Shown here: positions 27,501-35,263 of the stretch, piece after piece
How positions within the stretch are numbered: position 1 is the first letter of the stretch
How the letters are laid out: each line of letters starts with the position of its first letter
From: Dyella flagellata
Lineage (GTDB): Bacteria > Pseudomonadota > Gammaproteobacteria > Xanthomonadales > Rhodanobacteraceae
Direction: 5' to 3'
Assembly: GCF_030160275.1 (NCBI RefSeq)
Contig: NZ_BSOA01000006.1
Location: 62,001 to 126,000, forward strand
Length of the DNA stretch: 64,000 nt
Translations under genes and position numbers: made by a program
The notes under the pieces: generated by a model
What the model was told of the DNA's origin: nothing
What the model saw: only the letters and a program-made list of their open reading frames with translations
Database searches by the model: none

Positions 27501-30500
27501 ACCGCGCCACCGAAAGAAACCGAGTTGTTCGAACTGGTGACACCCAGGCTGTAATTACCGTCCACGGTGGAACCGAAGCTGATTGCCCCACCCGATCCAG
27601 TGCTGTTAAGCGTGGAACTGCCGGCCAGTGTCACTGCACCCGTGTAGGTTTGCGCCCCGGTACTGCTGACCGCACCGGCTAGCTGTGTCGTACCGCTGAC
27701 CGACAATCCGGAAAGCGCTGACGAGGTGCCGCCGAGACCAGCATTGCCGGTAATGGTCAGCGAATGATTGACACCGCTGACACCCGCGTTCAAGTTGACG
27801 GTGCTGCCCTGCAGCGTGGTCGACCGGCCCAGCGTCACCTGGCCGTTGTAGGTCTGGATGCCCGTCGTGGCAATGCTATGGACAGCGCTGGTCAACGTAA
27901 CGCCACCAGTACCCACGGACAGCGAGGTCAAGTTGGCGGAAGCGCCGACGTTCTGGTCGAACTCGGTCGTACCTGTGGTGCTGACGGTAAGGTTATGCCC
28001 ACCATCCACGGTGTTCTGGAAGACCACGCCACTGCCGCTGGAATCGGTCAGCGTGGCATCAGCCATGAGCGTGACAGGGCCCTGGTAGGTCTGCGTGCCA
28101 CCTGAACTGACGTTTTGGGTCAGGCGGATCGCATTCGAACTGATCGCAAAAGCACCTCCCGCCGCCACCGTACCCAAAGTCAGCGTATTACCGCCATTGT
28201 TGAGGCTTACGTCGTTGGCCCCGCTATTGCTGACGTTGACCAGGCCAGTAAAGTTATTGCCATTGCCGAACGTGATCGCGCCAGTGCCGCCGTTGAGCGT
28301 TACCGCGCCAGCGCCGGCCGCCTGTGCAACCGAGGTGAAGCCCGCCTGGGCCAGGCCCGTACCGCTGACGGCGAATGTGCCAGTGCCCACTAATACGTTG
28401 TCAAGGGTGAGCGAATTGGCACCATTGTTGACGCTGACGTTGTTGGCACCGCTGTTATTGAGCCCCACCGAACCGGTGAAGTCGTTGCCGGCGTTGGCAA
28501 GGGTAATGACGCCCGCACCCGCGTTGAATGTGGCCGTGCCGGCACCTGCGGCCTGCGTGATCGATGTACCACTGGCCTGCGTAATACCGGTACCACTTAT
28601 GGCCAGCGTGCCAGTGCCGACGGCAACATTGCCCAGTTGCAACGCGTTGCCGTTGTTGCTGAGTGCAACGTTGTTATTGCCGTTGTTGCTCAACGCCACC
28701 GGACCGGCGAAATTGTTACCCGTATTGGTGAGCGTGATAATCCCTGCGCCGGCATTGAACGAGGCAGGCCCCGCATTGGTTGTGATCGACGTGCCGCTTA
28801 CCTGCGTAATGCCAACGCCCGACAACGTTAGCGCTCCTGCACCAGTTGCAACGTTATTCAATAGCAGCGCATTCGTGCCATTGCTGAGCGTAACGGCGTT
28901 GCTGCTGGTGTCGCTCAATTGCACCCAGCCATTGAAATTGTTGTTGGAATTGGCGGCCAAAATCGCCCCATTTCCCACCAACAAGGTATTGCCGGCAGTC
29001 AACGCACCCTGCGCCGTAATGCCGGAATTGGTGACGATGGCCAGCGTGCCGTTCGAAAAGGTGCCAGTGGTATCGATGCTGGAGGCAGCATCGATGGAAA
29101 CGTTACCGCCCGCTTCAATGTCGACATAACCGCCGCTAGTAGTGATGGCGGCGCCGTTCAATTGCACCACGCAGGCGGTACTGGAGGCGCAACTGCTGGC
29201 ACGGCTGTAAGTCGTACCGGCTGCTGCGCCGCTGTAATCGGCCCACAGCTTGACGTTCAAGGCATCAAAGCCGTCGCTTGAGATACTATTGTTGACCAGG
29301 ATGCTGCCGGCCGCTTCCAGATACAGCGACCCACCGCCGTTGGCCGCAATCGGCGCGGATACGGTGATGTCGCCATTCTGTGTACCGCTGCTGCCGGTGA
29401 ACACGAACACATTGGTACCACCAGTCAACGCGTTGTTGATCACGTTGTTGCCGATGACCGAAGAATTACCACTGGCGGTGTATGTGCTGCCGGACGTCGT
29501 GATGCCGCTGGTGGTGGACCCGCTGTTGATCGTTACGTCATAGGGATCGAGCAGCCAGGTACCCGCCTTGCCGCGCGCAGCCGAGGCGTCCACGCTGCCC
29601 TGCGCGTTCAGCCCGTAATGCGAGGAAGTTTCGACCAGGCCGCCGTTGCCACCCAGCGCACCACCGCGCGCACTGATGCTGCCGTAGAAATTATTGACCT
29701 GGTTGCCCCATACGACGACGGAGCCGCCATTGCCGGTCTGGGTGGCATCGGCTTTCAACGCCGCGGTAGGTGCCACATAGGTGGCATTGGCGGTCTGCAA
29801 CCCTTCCCCGCCCTGATAGCCGCCGCCCACGCGAATATTGCCGCCACCCTGAATGCCGGACGCATCGATGCTGCCGGTCACGCCCACGTTCTGGTCCGAC
29901 AGCACCTGCACGCTGCCGCCTTGGGTACCGGAGACGTCGATAGTGCCGCTGGTCACGGCGTTGCCGCCGCTGGCGATCAACTGTACCTTGCCACCGTTGG
30001 TGCTGATGCCGCCGGCGCTGATCACGCCGGTGTTGTTCACCAGATCGGTAAACAGTTCCTTCGCCGCCGAAGCCTGCAGTACCACCGTGCCGTCATCGGC
30101 CTTCAAGCTGCCCTTGTTGGCGACCGCGGCTTCATCTTTATTGAGGCGTTTTTGCAGATCGCCGGTGATCTGCACGTTGATCAAGCCGTCGCCGTCGAAG
30201 TCCAGTACGGCGCGATCGGCGCCGTCGAGATTGATGTGACCGTAGTTGGCGATAATCAGGCCGTCGTTGGCTACCTGCCCGCCGACCAGGCTTACCGAAC
30301 CGCCGCTGGCGGCCTCGATGGTGCCGTGGTTGACAACACCGGCACTGCCGCCGTGCGCATCCAGGTTGAAATGGTTGGCCAGAAAATCGCTCGGCGTGAG
30401 GTCCAGCGTGCTCGCCACCAGGCCGCCGACATTAACCTGCGCATTGCGGCCAAAGATGATGCCGTGCGTGTTGATCAGGAAGATCTGGCCATTGGCGTTG

Positions 30501-30874
30501 ACGTGGCCGAAGATCTGGCTGGCGTTCTGGTCGAGAATGCGGTTGAGCGCCACCGAGGTGAACGAAGGCTGCTTGAATATCACCGAGGCGTTCGAACCGA
30601 CGTTGAACGTCTGCCAGTTCAGGGCCAGCATCTGCGAATTCTGCACCACGGTGGTGTTGGCGCCGCTCTGCGCAATGGAGCCACTACCGCCCACGATCGA
30701 ACCGCCCGTGGGCGTGGTATTCGCCGCCACGTGGCCGCCTGCCCATGCGTCACCGCCACAGGCGAAGAGACCCAGCAAGGACACCAGGCTGGCCGGCAGC
30801 AACTTGCGTCGCAGGGCCGGCAATCCATTCGAGGGGGACGACGCGTGCTGCTGCTTGCGAATGCTGTTGCTCAT
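21539..30874 (-). CDS. Giant two-partner secretion adhesin (TpsA / filamentous haemagglutinin type)
   Basis: Exoprotein of 3,111 aa. After a long signal peptide (basic start, hydrophobic stretch at about 26-40) comes a TPS domain (about 45-310) with the hallmark NANGQIFLINTHGIIFG, recognised by TpsB. The rest is low-complexity, Gly/Ser/Thr/Asn-rich beta-helix repeat: units of about 75-77 aa around residues 685-900, a long run of TITQTGALTV-type units, and five units of about 88 aa near the C-terminus. The last ~90 residues (AYFYAVDRVGSILPIVGDS) are non-repetitive with a CQAGGGGTDC end. No CDI-type toxin domain is visible. The start has an AAGGAG site that includes the tpsB stop, so translation is coupled. 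Confidence 0.92.
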   Translation of the reverse strand: MSNSIRKQQHASSPSNGLPALRRKLLPASLVSLLGLFACGGDAWAGGHVAANTTPTGGSIVGGSGSIAQSGANTTVVQNSQMLALNWQTFNVGSNASVIFKQPSFTSVALNRILDQNASQIFGHVNANGQIFLINTHGIIFGRNAQVNVGGLVASTLDLTPSDFLANHFNLDAHGGSAGVVNHGTIEAASGGSVSLVGGQVANDGLIIANYGHINLDGADRAVLDFDGDGLINVQITGDLQKRLNKDEAAVANKGSLKADDGTVVLQASAAKELFTDLVNNTGVISAGGISTNGGKVQLIASGGNAVTSGTIDVSGTQGGSVQVLSDQNVGVTGSIDASGIQGGGNIRVGGGYQGGEGLQTANATYVAPTAALKADATQTGNGGSVVVWGNQVNNFYGSISARGGALGGNGGLVETSSHYGLNAQGSVDASAARGKAGTWLLDPYDVTINSGSTTSGITTSGSTYTASGNSSVIGNNVINNALTGGTNVFVFTGSSGTQNGDITVSAPIAANGGGSLYLEAAGSILVNNSISSDGFDALNVKLWADYSGAAAGTTYSRASSCASSTACVVQLNGAAITTSGGYVDIEAGGNVSIDAASSIDTTGTFSNGTLAIVTNSGITAQGALTAGNTLLVGNGAILAANSNNNFNGWVQLSDTSSNAVTLSNGTNALLLNNVATGAGALTLSGVGITQVSGTSITTNAGPASFNAGAGIITLTNTGNNFAGPVALSNNGNNNVALSNNGNALQLGNVAVGTGTLAISGTGITQASGTSITQAAGAGTATFNAGAGVITLANAGNDFTGSVGLNNSGANNVSVNNGANSLTLDNVLVGTGTFAVSGTGLAQAGFTSVAQAAGAGAVTLNGGTGAITFGNGNNFTGLVNVSNSGANDVSLNNGGNTLTLGTVAAGGAFAISSNAIRLTQNVSSGGTQTYQGPVTLMADATLTDSSGSGVVFQNTVDGGHNLTVSTTGTTEFDQNVGASANLTSLSVGTGGVTLTSAVHSIATTGIQTYNGQVTLGRSTTLQGSTVNLNAGVSGVNHSLTITGNAGLGGTSSALSGLSVSGTTQLAGAVSSTGAQTYTGAVTLAGSSTLNSTGSGGAISFGSTVDGNYSLGVTSSNNSVSFGGAVGSLASLASLTAHGSGSTGITLGGNVTTSGTQSYTGVLALGNSSTVLTGSTVTVNSAINQSSQSLTITGNVVLNSTGTEHLSTLSVSGTSTLNGNVTTSGAQSYAGLATLGGSVTSLTATSITFGNGADGGSASSGVTLNGNATLGGSSSLSGLAVTGSTLLQGNVTTSGWQTFTGPVTLASNATLDSTGGSVVFSNTVDNNTITPELLIADAPGGAVNFGAAVGSSATNGALGGLTTQSSTFSDSSTLKIGAGGLSITTTGGDITQGGAFTVAGASIFNAGGNAITLTNGSNAFTGAVSLANSGSNNVSLTNGGLLTLGNVNVGSGALNLIGAGIVQSGGRIVQASGASTASFNAGSNAITLNSATNSFTGAVDLTGGNTQITSGSALNLGTSTISGTLAVSNNGAVSQSGALSVTGAASFTQTNATAGSGQDIVLGNTSNDFKNTVSFAATGTNAQIHNLSLTNTDATPGTLTLPASITGNLTLDYTTAALALPTIQVGGSLSATSHAGITQGGALSVTGTSTFDAGSSALTLNNTSNSFIGALDLTGGNTQIASGSALNLGTGTISGTLAVSNTGTISQSGALTVTGAASFTQNGAGADVLLNAGNDFQNTVTIAGTGIRNLSLTNTDLTSNAPGLPASISGNLTLNYAASSGLTLPATAVGGSLDVTAANGIHINGNEATGGGQTYHSAVTLNTNATLQSTGGGAIDFVSNVTGPANTLTLLTGGAATVGGTTQLGGLTSTSSTFSGNALTIGSNGLSITTTNGTITQTGAFIVAGTSAFNAGSNSITLTNPGNSFAGAVSLTGGTTTISQNSALTLGSLNTGALTVTSQAALNLGSGTVNGVLSANSGGAITQSGALAVTGTSGISAGSNSITLTAANHFGGAVTLTGGTTQITNGAAQLTLGTLNTGALTATSGAGLNLGSGTVGGALTAAGNGLITQSGVLTVNGAASITQNGSGQDVLLANTGNQFKNTVSFAGAQIRNLSFADAYATSSSALSLPASINGNLALDYPNAGLGLPGTSVGGTLSVTANGITISGNETTGGGQAYNGAVTLGSDATLHSTGNGDIDFASSINGTHALTLNTGGNVTLGGAANLSGLNSTSNTFSGNALTIGSGGLAITTTGGAITQTGAFTVTGNSSFNAGSNAITLTNGGNNFAGAVALTGGAAQISQGSALTLGAVHTGALTVNSQGDLNLGSGSVSGDLAATSNGGAIGESGALSVSGNSTLNAGTGAITLNNTGNTFGGAVNLVGGATQITDAAALSLGTLNTGDLTATSIGNLNLGGGSVGGNLAATSNGGAISQTGALSVAGTTTLNSGNGSVTLTDSGNVFTGAVTAIGAGVSLNDAGDLTVASLTDNANGGVNLTATGTLTAYGISAGSGDISLASNGGTLSTGGAISGGNISLTGLKGINSSNTINASGTLTLNSSQGSITSAGGIAAGSLTGSSSGATALNGSNSIGTLGGFSANGFSLSNGQSLTVSGPLNGNNSVALAVSSGDLTLNGSVSGINTALSAAGAINEGGSGSVTASTLTGSAGGVVTFNGTNQIGTLGNFSAANFSLIDGQALTVSGAVNGGASASLTSSGGGITINGSISGTNTALHSAGGINESGSITAGLLSGSAAGAAVLTGNNQVGTLGNFSANGFSFKDGQSLTVNGSVNGGGNTTLTTTTGNITLNSTVTGSNVALYSAGAITEGGAGVNADTLTGGSAGATTLNGYNQVATLGSFTANGFSLSDARALTVVGPVNGGSSLALTTTGGSLALDGAVSGSAMNLNSSGALSEGGSGSITADTLSGNVDGGTTLTGLNKVDTLGDFRSLAGFSFANDQTLALGSVNGSSYAVDAGTSPVSIAVSHGSLYDADHTWTYDGTGSWSSTGAIGTQASPIYVLGTTTQYVNLVGTPPAYFYAVDRVGSILPIVGDSVNIPTSLFSSRAQNVNNHLDSYIDASVITANYRSFGIVPTGILLPQDQRGCQAGGGGTDCPDE
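22020..23180 (-). repeat. Five ~264-bp tandem repeats in tpsA
   Basis: Units of about 88 codons beginning at (G/A/D)TLGxF recur five times, near 23110, 22850, 22600, 22340 and 22075, each reading like GTLGNFSANGFS then a GQSLTVSG phrase. They are diverged in sequence and probably each add beta-helix coils to the adhesin stalk. Confidence 0.75.
28250..28830 (-). repeat. ~225-bp tandem repeats in tpsA (N-terminal stalk)
   Basis: At least three successive units of 75-77 codons with the phrases GITQ(V/A)SGTSIT, FNAGAG(I/V)ITL and LxLGNVAVGTGT. The repetition explains the many long open frames seen on the opposite strand. Confidence 0.7.
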
Positions 30875-30884
30875 GACTGTCTCC

Positions 30885-32939
30885 TTAGAACGTCAAGCCC
30901 ATACGTCCGTATACGTGGTAACCGTGGCGGTCCGTTGCCTGCTGGCTGCCCAGCGGTATCGCGCCGTCCAGGTGAAACTCGAAATGGTGGAATTGCGGAA
31001 TGCGGAAGATGAAGCCCGCGCCGAAGCCGCTGAAAGTCAACGGCGGCGTGCTGCTGCTGTGGTTCGCGCCCGCGGTAAAGCCGCGTGCGTAGTCGAGGAA
31101 GGTCTCCAGTTCCAGCACTTCGCGCCAAGGCCGCGCATAGAACGGCGACGGCTTGTTGCCGAAGCCCGGTGCATCCACGTGGTATTCCAGCGAGGTGTAA
31201 TAGCCGCGGTCGGTCAGGCCGTCGGCGATCGGATACGAACGCACGCTGTCCGGGCCGCCGATGACGAACTGTTCCATCGGCACCAGCGCATCGGGCGTCC
31301 ACTGGCCATTGAGCTTGAAGTAGAGGCGCTGCGATTGGGTCAGGAACTGCAGGCGCGTGTACGACACCTTCGCCAGGGTGAAATCATGCGCATGGTTGGG
31401 GCTGACCAGGTCCGGCTCATGCGACTGGTCCGTCAGCGATTTGCGCACATTGACCTGCAACAGATCGACGCCATGGAAACGGCGATCGGTGTGGTTCATG
31501 GCATAGCCAAGATCCAGCACGTTGAACTTCTCGTCCGACAGCTCCATGCCTTGCGTGCTGAGCCTGGACTGCTCGCGCATCACATGCAGGCTGGCCTGCA
31601 TCTTCATGTCGTCGGTGTTGATGAACTTCCAGTCGCTGCCGATGAAATGCGTAGTGGTCGGGCCGCGCACCTTCAATGCGCCCAAGCCATCGGAGCTGAT
31701 CTGCAATTGGCTGCGCGTATAGCCTGCCGTCATGCCCAGCCCGGGTACCACCACCAGCGGCACGTTGTAGATCAGCGAACCGTAGGCGTTCTGGTTCGGG
31801 TCAAGTGAGTAGTCCACATTGGCGGACAAGCTGTCGCCGATACCCAGCGGGCTGTTCCAGGTCACACCCGCCAACGCGCGATAGCGGCCGGTAAGTGACG
31901 TGCCGTAATTGTCTGCGCCGGTGGTAAAGGTAAAGGGGCTCTTCGCCTCGTGCGCCACCATGATCAGATCGGTGTCGCCGGTCTGGCGGCCCGGCTGGAA
32001 GGTGGAGGTCACGGTCACACCGGGCAGATCACGCACATACAACAATGCGGAGTCCACCGTGTCCTTTTGCAGCGGCTTGTTCTTCAATTGCTGCGCAGGA
32101 GCCGCGATAACGCTGGCGTAGTAGCGTTTGTTGCCCTTGACGACAATACGCCCGACCTGACCTTCCAGAATCTGGATCTCAACGACCTGGTCGTTGCCGA
32201 TGGTCTGTGCCGGCAGGAAGGCGTCGGCCACGATGAAGCCAGCCTTGCGGTAGCGATCGGTGATCTTGTCGGCCACCCCTTGCATCTGGGCGAAACTGAG
32301 CATCACCGGCTGGCCGGCACTGCCACCCAGCTTGCGATATTCCTCGCTGACCAGCGCATGGATGCTGTCATAGGTAATACCGGCATCCGGATGATCGCCA
32401 ACGCCGTCGATGCGGAAGCCGCGCACGGCGATCTTCTGCCCGGCGGCGCTGCCGCTTTCGCGCTCCTTCACCGGAGGCACCACGCCTGCTGCGCTGGGCG
32501 CAGAGGCCAAGGAAGCACTACCCTCGCCACCCGCCGCCACCGCGCTGGCAGCCTCCTGGGCATTTGCAGGAGCGGACTTCGCCCCTGCGCCAAAGCTGTA
32601 AGCGGCGAACTGGTCGGCCAGATAGGCGTGCGCTTCGGGATAGCCCGCCTTATGCAAAGCCGCGGTAATCCGCTGGGCTAGCGCTTGCAGCTGCGCATGG
32701 TCCAGCGCACCTGTTCCCGCCGCCTTCTGGTATTCCCCGTCAATGATCTTCTGGATCTCCGGCGCCGAAGCCGGTACCCCGCTAATCAGGATCTGGCCCG
32801 GCTGGGATTGAGTGCCTTGCCCCCATGCCGAACTGCTACCCAATGCCAAAGCCAATGCTGCTGCCATGCATGCAATCCGCACGATACTTGTCCTCTGAAT
32901 CGAAACGCGGTGGTGCTTGTGGGTGGAGGAGCGCCCCAT
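30885..32939 (-). CDS. TpsB outer-membrane transporter (ShlB/FhaC/HecB family)
   Basis: Outer-membrane protein of about 684 aa that exports the adjacent TpsA. It has a signal peptide (about 18-40, ending SSAWG), a first POTRA-like region (about 45-110), a Pro/Ala/Ser-rich linker, a second POTRA with FRIDGVGDHPDAGITYD and IQILEGQVGRIVVKGNKRYY, and a 16-strand barrel ending in the outer-membrane signature MGLTF with C-terminal Phe. The start at 32939 is chosen for its AGGGGAG site; a longer frame to 33032 lacks one. Order tpsB-tpsA with an 10-bp gap is standard for the system. Confidence 0.92.
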   Translation of the reverse strand: MGRSSTHKHHRVSIQRTSIVRIACMAAALALALGSSSAWGQGTQSQPGQILISGVPASAPEIQKIIDGEYQKAAGTGALDHAQLQALAQRITAALHKAGYPEAHAYLADQFAAYSFGAGAKSAPANAQEAASAVAAGGEGSASLASAPSAAGVVPPVKERESGSAAGQKIAVRGFRIDGVGDHPDAGITYDSIHALVSEEYRKLGGSAGQPVMLSFAQMQGVADKITDRYRKAGFIVADAFLPAQTIGNDQVVEIQILEGQVGRIVVKGNKRYYASVIAAPAQQLKNKPLQKDTVDSALLYVRDLPGVTVTSTFQPGRQTGDTDLIMVAHEAKSPFTFTTGADNYGTSLTGRYRALAGVTWNSPLGIGDSLSANVDYSLDPNQNAYGSLIYNVPLVVVPGLGMTAGYTRSQLQISSDGLGALKVRGPTTTHFIGSDWKFINTDDMKMQASLHVMREQSRLSTQGMELSDEKFNVLDLGYAMNHTDRRFHGVDLLQVNVRKSLTDQSHEPDLVSPNHAHDFTLAKVSYTRLQFLTQSQRLYFKLNGQWTPDALVPMEQFVIGGPDSVRSYPIADGLTDRGYYTSLEYHVDAPGFGNKPSPFYARPWREVLELETFLDYARGFTAGANHSSSTPPLTFSGFGAGFIFRIPQFHHFEFHLDGAIPLGSQQATDRHGYHVYGRMGLTF

Positions 32940-33397
32940 GCGCTCCCCTTGCAACGAATTTAAAAAACCTAAAAACCCCTGCTGCCGGTGCGCAAGCTTT
33001 TGCGAACGCCAATCACCATGACTTAAGTCCAAGGTGCGATACGAGCGCGTCCCGCAATGCTCACAAACCCTATGCTTCGCCGCGCATTAAACCTGCTCTC
33101 GGCTTCGCCGATATGACATGCGTGGCTTCAATTGGAAACCCTGATCCCCCTGCCGCATCTCGCCTGAACCTCGGGGAGCGCAGCCGGAACGCATATAATG
33201 CCTCCACTCCATACCTCGTTCCAAGTCAAAATAATGATGCCTGGAACGTGGTGGCGGCACTACTCTTGCATCATCAGGCCCCTTCCATGCAGGGTTACCT
33301 GTCGGGGAACAGGCCGAGGGCAATCCCGGCATGCGGAAGCCGCCTATAAACCTCATTCGGCACCCACACCCTCAACCACCTGTCATAGAAATCATGG
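32940..33397. other. Intergenic stretch between tpsB and the effector/immunity genes
   Basis: About 458 bp. Short open frames on both strands lack domains and ribosome sites. It probably contains the tps operon promoter. No hairpin or RNA gene was convincingly seen. Confidence 0.4.
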
Positions 33398-33808
33398 CTA
33401 CTCGCAGCGGGCTGCGATCAGACCGGATTTCTCGCCCTTGCGTGGCGAACCGTAAAGCGCCTCGCAACGCGTAACTCCCTGCGGCACGGGCATGGCTGTG
33501 AACAATGATGTGCCGGTGTAGAAGCACGCCGCCCACATTTTTTCCGTGGCGTCGAATGTCCACACATCCTTGGAGCGACCTTGCCTTTCATCCGTCGTTT
33601 CCGGCACGGAAGATTGCAAATCCGAGGGATTTCCGCGGTATAGCCCCACATGATCCAATACGTGCGGCTCCGGCGACTCGACAATTTGCCAACCGGATGG
33701 CGCCGCCGCCGTGCTTTTCACCATCAGCGTAGCGGGACACTCGATTTGAAAGCTGCCAGCAGAGGCAGCCACGGGGGTTAGCAGCGCCAAGACTAGTGCG
33801 CATCTCAT
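33398..33808 (-). CDS. STY0301-like periplasmic protein (candidate amidase immunity), copy B
   Basis: Exported protein of 136 aa with a signal peptide (about 1-17, ending AASAG). Conserved landmarks shared with the paralogue at 34289-34702 are the ECPATL/ECPASL opening, SPEPHVLxxV, DxWxF, WAACxYTGTSLF, VTRCE and the C-terminal IAARCE, including four conserved cysteines that probably form disulfides. It starts 12 bp after the amidase stop, with a TAAGGG site. The STY0301 group is found beside Tae2-type amidases, where periplasmic immunity proteins bind and block the enzyme. Immunity is inferred from location and export. Confidence 0.7.
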   Translation of the reverse strand: MRCALVLALLTPVAASAGSFQIECPATLMVKSTAAAPSGWQIVESPEPHVLDHVGLYRGNPSDLQSSVPETTDERQGRSKDVWTFDATEKMWAACFYTGTSLFTAMPVPQGVTRCEALYGSPRKGEKSGLIAARCE

Positions 33809-33820
33809 GGTTTGTTGCCC

Positions 33821-34213
33821 TTACTCGATCACGTAGAAGGTATCGCCGTCATCGCTACGCTTCGTTCCCGCCTTGGGATGGAAGCGTATAACCCTCTTCT
33901 TTACCTCGCCTTGACTGTCCCACTGGTCGAGCACCTCGATCCCCTTGTCGGTCGTGCCAAGATAGATGGCCGCATGCTTACCCAAAGCGTCAGTGGGGTA
34001 TTTGCCGTGCTCGTCGAACGTCGCTATCGCGGTGCCGGGAGCCAATTCACCCGGCTTGAGGGATTTCACCAGCCGCCCGCGAACCCATTTAGGCGTTTCA
34101 GGCGCTCCGGTGGCCTGCCTGACGAACTCAACGCATTCCGTGTTTCCTTTCGCGTTGACGAATTTTCCCTTGCCGTATACGGAATTCTGGTCGATCTGAA
34201 GCGTGTATGGCAC
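33821..34213 (-). CDS. Tae2-like (BPSL0067 family) peptidoglycan amidase, T6SS effector
   Basis: Small protein of 130 aa without a signal peptide. I recognise the BPSL0067/Tae2-type NlpC/P60-like cysteine hydrolase pattern: catalytic Cys27 in NTECVEFVRQ, His80 in GKHAAIYLG, and an acidic/polar third residue around Asp97 in VLDQW. Such T6SS amidases cut peptide crosslinks of peptidoglycan after delivery into a rival's periplasm. The start is a GTG at 34213, supported by GGAGGAG 7 bases upstream and by the usual N-terminus; the ATG at 34273 would add an unrelated extension. It is flanked on both sides by paralogous exported proteins, the expected immunity partners. Confidence 0.75.
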   Translation of the reverse strand: MPYTLQIDQNSVYGKGKFVNAKGNTECVEFVRQATGAPETPKWVRGRLVKSLKPGELAPGTAIATFDEHGKYPTDALGKHAAIYLGTTDKGIEVLDQWDSQGEVKKRVIRFHPKAGTKRSDDGDTFYVIE

Positions 34214-34288
34214 GTCCTGTCTCCTCCATGGAATCTTGTGCGGTCGGTCATTGCGCTTGCGCGCATGAAGCATGAAATAGCAAGCTGC

Positions 34289-34702
34289 CTATTCGCAGCG
34301 AGCGGCGATAACACCTACCCGAGTATGAGCGCCAACCGTGCGATATCGGACTTCGCATCGCGTGACATTTTGGCCAACCGGCCTTACCAGGAACAGGCTG
34401 GTACCGGTATACGCGCAGGCAGCCCAGACTTGTTGCGGCAAAGGAGCGTGAAACACCCAGGTATCGCGGGATTCGCCCGGCTTGTTTACGGTACCCAGAG
34501 GCGCAGGCACGAGCTTGGATGGCGTGCCCAATTGAAAGCTTACGCGTTCCAGCACATGGGGTTCAGGGCTTTGGAAAACTTGTGCTCCTGACGGCGCCGA
34601 CGCCGAGTCTTTCACCTCAAGCGAGGCTGGACATTCCAGCTTTTGTTCAGCGCCTTGCGCCATGGCCGGAACCAGCAACACCAGCGCCAGAAGAAATTTC
34701 AT
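34289..34702 (-). CDS. STY0301-like periplasmic protein (candidate amidase immunity), copy A
   Basis: Exported protein of 137 aa with a signal peptide (about 1-17, ending AMAQGA) and the same conserved framework and cysteines as copy B downstream: ECPASL, SPEPHVLERV, DTWVFHAP, WAACAYTGTSLF, VTRCE, IAARCE. The two copies look roughly 45-50% identical by eye. It precedes the amidase gene by about 75 bp on the same strand and has a weak AGGGGT site. Two diverged immunity genes round one effector suggest either protection against two amidase variants or an orphan immunity gene gained from a competitor. Confidence 0.7.
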   Translation of the reverse strand: MKFLLALVLLVPAMAQGAEQKLECPASLEVKDSASAPSGAQVFQSPEPHVLERVSFQLGTPSKLVPAPLGTVNKPGESRDTWVFHAPLPQQVWAACAYTGTSLFLVRPVGQNVTRCEVRYRTVGAHTRVGVIAARCE

Positions 34703-34939
34703 CGCCTACCCCTTGGCAAACAGCCCGAACGGAACGGGCGCGTCATCGTGAATCCGCATTGGCCGGGTTGCCGACATCAATGGGATATTCCTTACACAAA
34801 GTGTGGCAGTCTCCTCACTCTTCCGCAATACGCCAGCGCGCGACGGAGCACACGCTTTGGATTGCCAAGCACCGCACGGTGTCATGGAGCCATATTCAGC
34901 TGGCCCATCATGACAACCCCGGCATTTGGAACTACGGTT

Positions 34940-35263
34940 TCAACCCGCTTTGGACAGCCAATACCACAAACCGGCGCACAGCAGGACGCCAGCCACCAGT
35001 AGTGGCAGCATCCATTTCCACATCGGCAGACGCGACGAAAACACGTCGCGTAACACATCGTCACCCACCATAGGCACAGCTGCCTGTGGCGGCGGCGCCG
35101 ATCGCACGATGGCATTGCGCGCGGTAACCACATGGCTGTCGCGCAATGCACCTAGCAAATGCCGTCGGCGGGAGCGGTATTCCTCGCGTGTGAGCCGGCC
35201 AAGGCGATGGGCTTCGTCGAGGGCGCGCAGGCTATGGTTGACGTGCCGTTCCCGTTCGCTCAT
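34940..35263 (-). CDS. Small membrane protein with SHOCT-like N-terminus
   Basis: Protein of 107 aa. The first ~40 residues (LRALDEAHRLGRLTREEYRSRR) resemble a SHOCT-type short helical domain; one transmembrane helix lies at about 83-104 (MLPLLVAGVLLCAGLWYW). No signal peptide, so a C-tail-type anchor with a cytoplasmic N-terminus. Its start overlaps the kinase stop (ATGA), so it is translationally coupled to the T6SS kinase and probably an accessory of the phosphorylation switch. Exact function unknown. Confidence 0.65.
   Translation of the reverse strand: MSERERHVNHSLRALDEAHRLGRLTREEYRSRRRHLLGALRDSHVVTARNAIVRSAPPPQAAVPMVGDDVLRDVFSSRLPMWKWMLPLLVAGVLLCAGLWYWLSKAG

Noticed and set aside
22347-29129. 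Long plus-strand open frames (up to about 380 codons) opposite tpsA
   Set aside because: They are Pro/Leu/Val-rich reflections of the Gly/Ser/Thr/Asn repeats of tpsA on the other strand, have no domains and no ribosome sites.
33087-33356. 89-codon minus-strand frame between tpsB and the immunity gene
   Set aside because: No ribosome site and no similarity recognised; likely non-coding.
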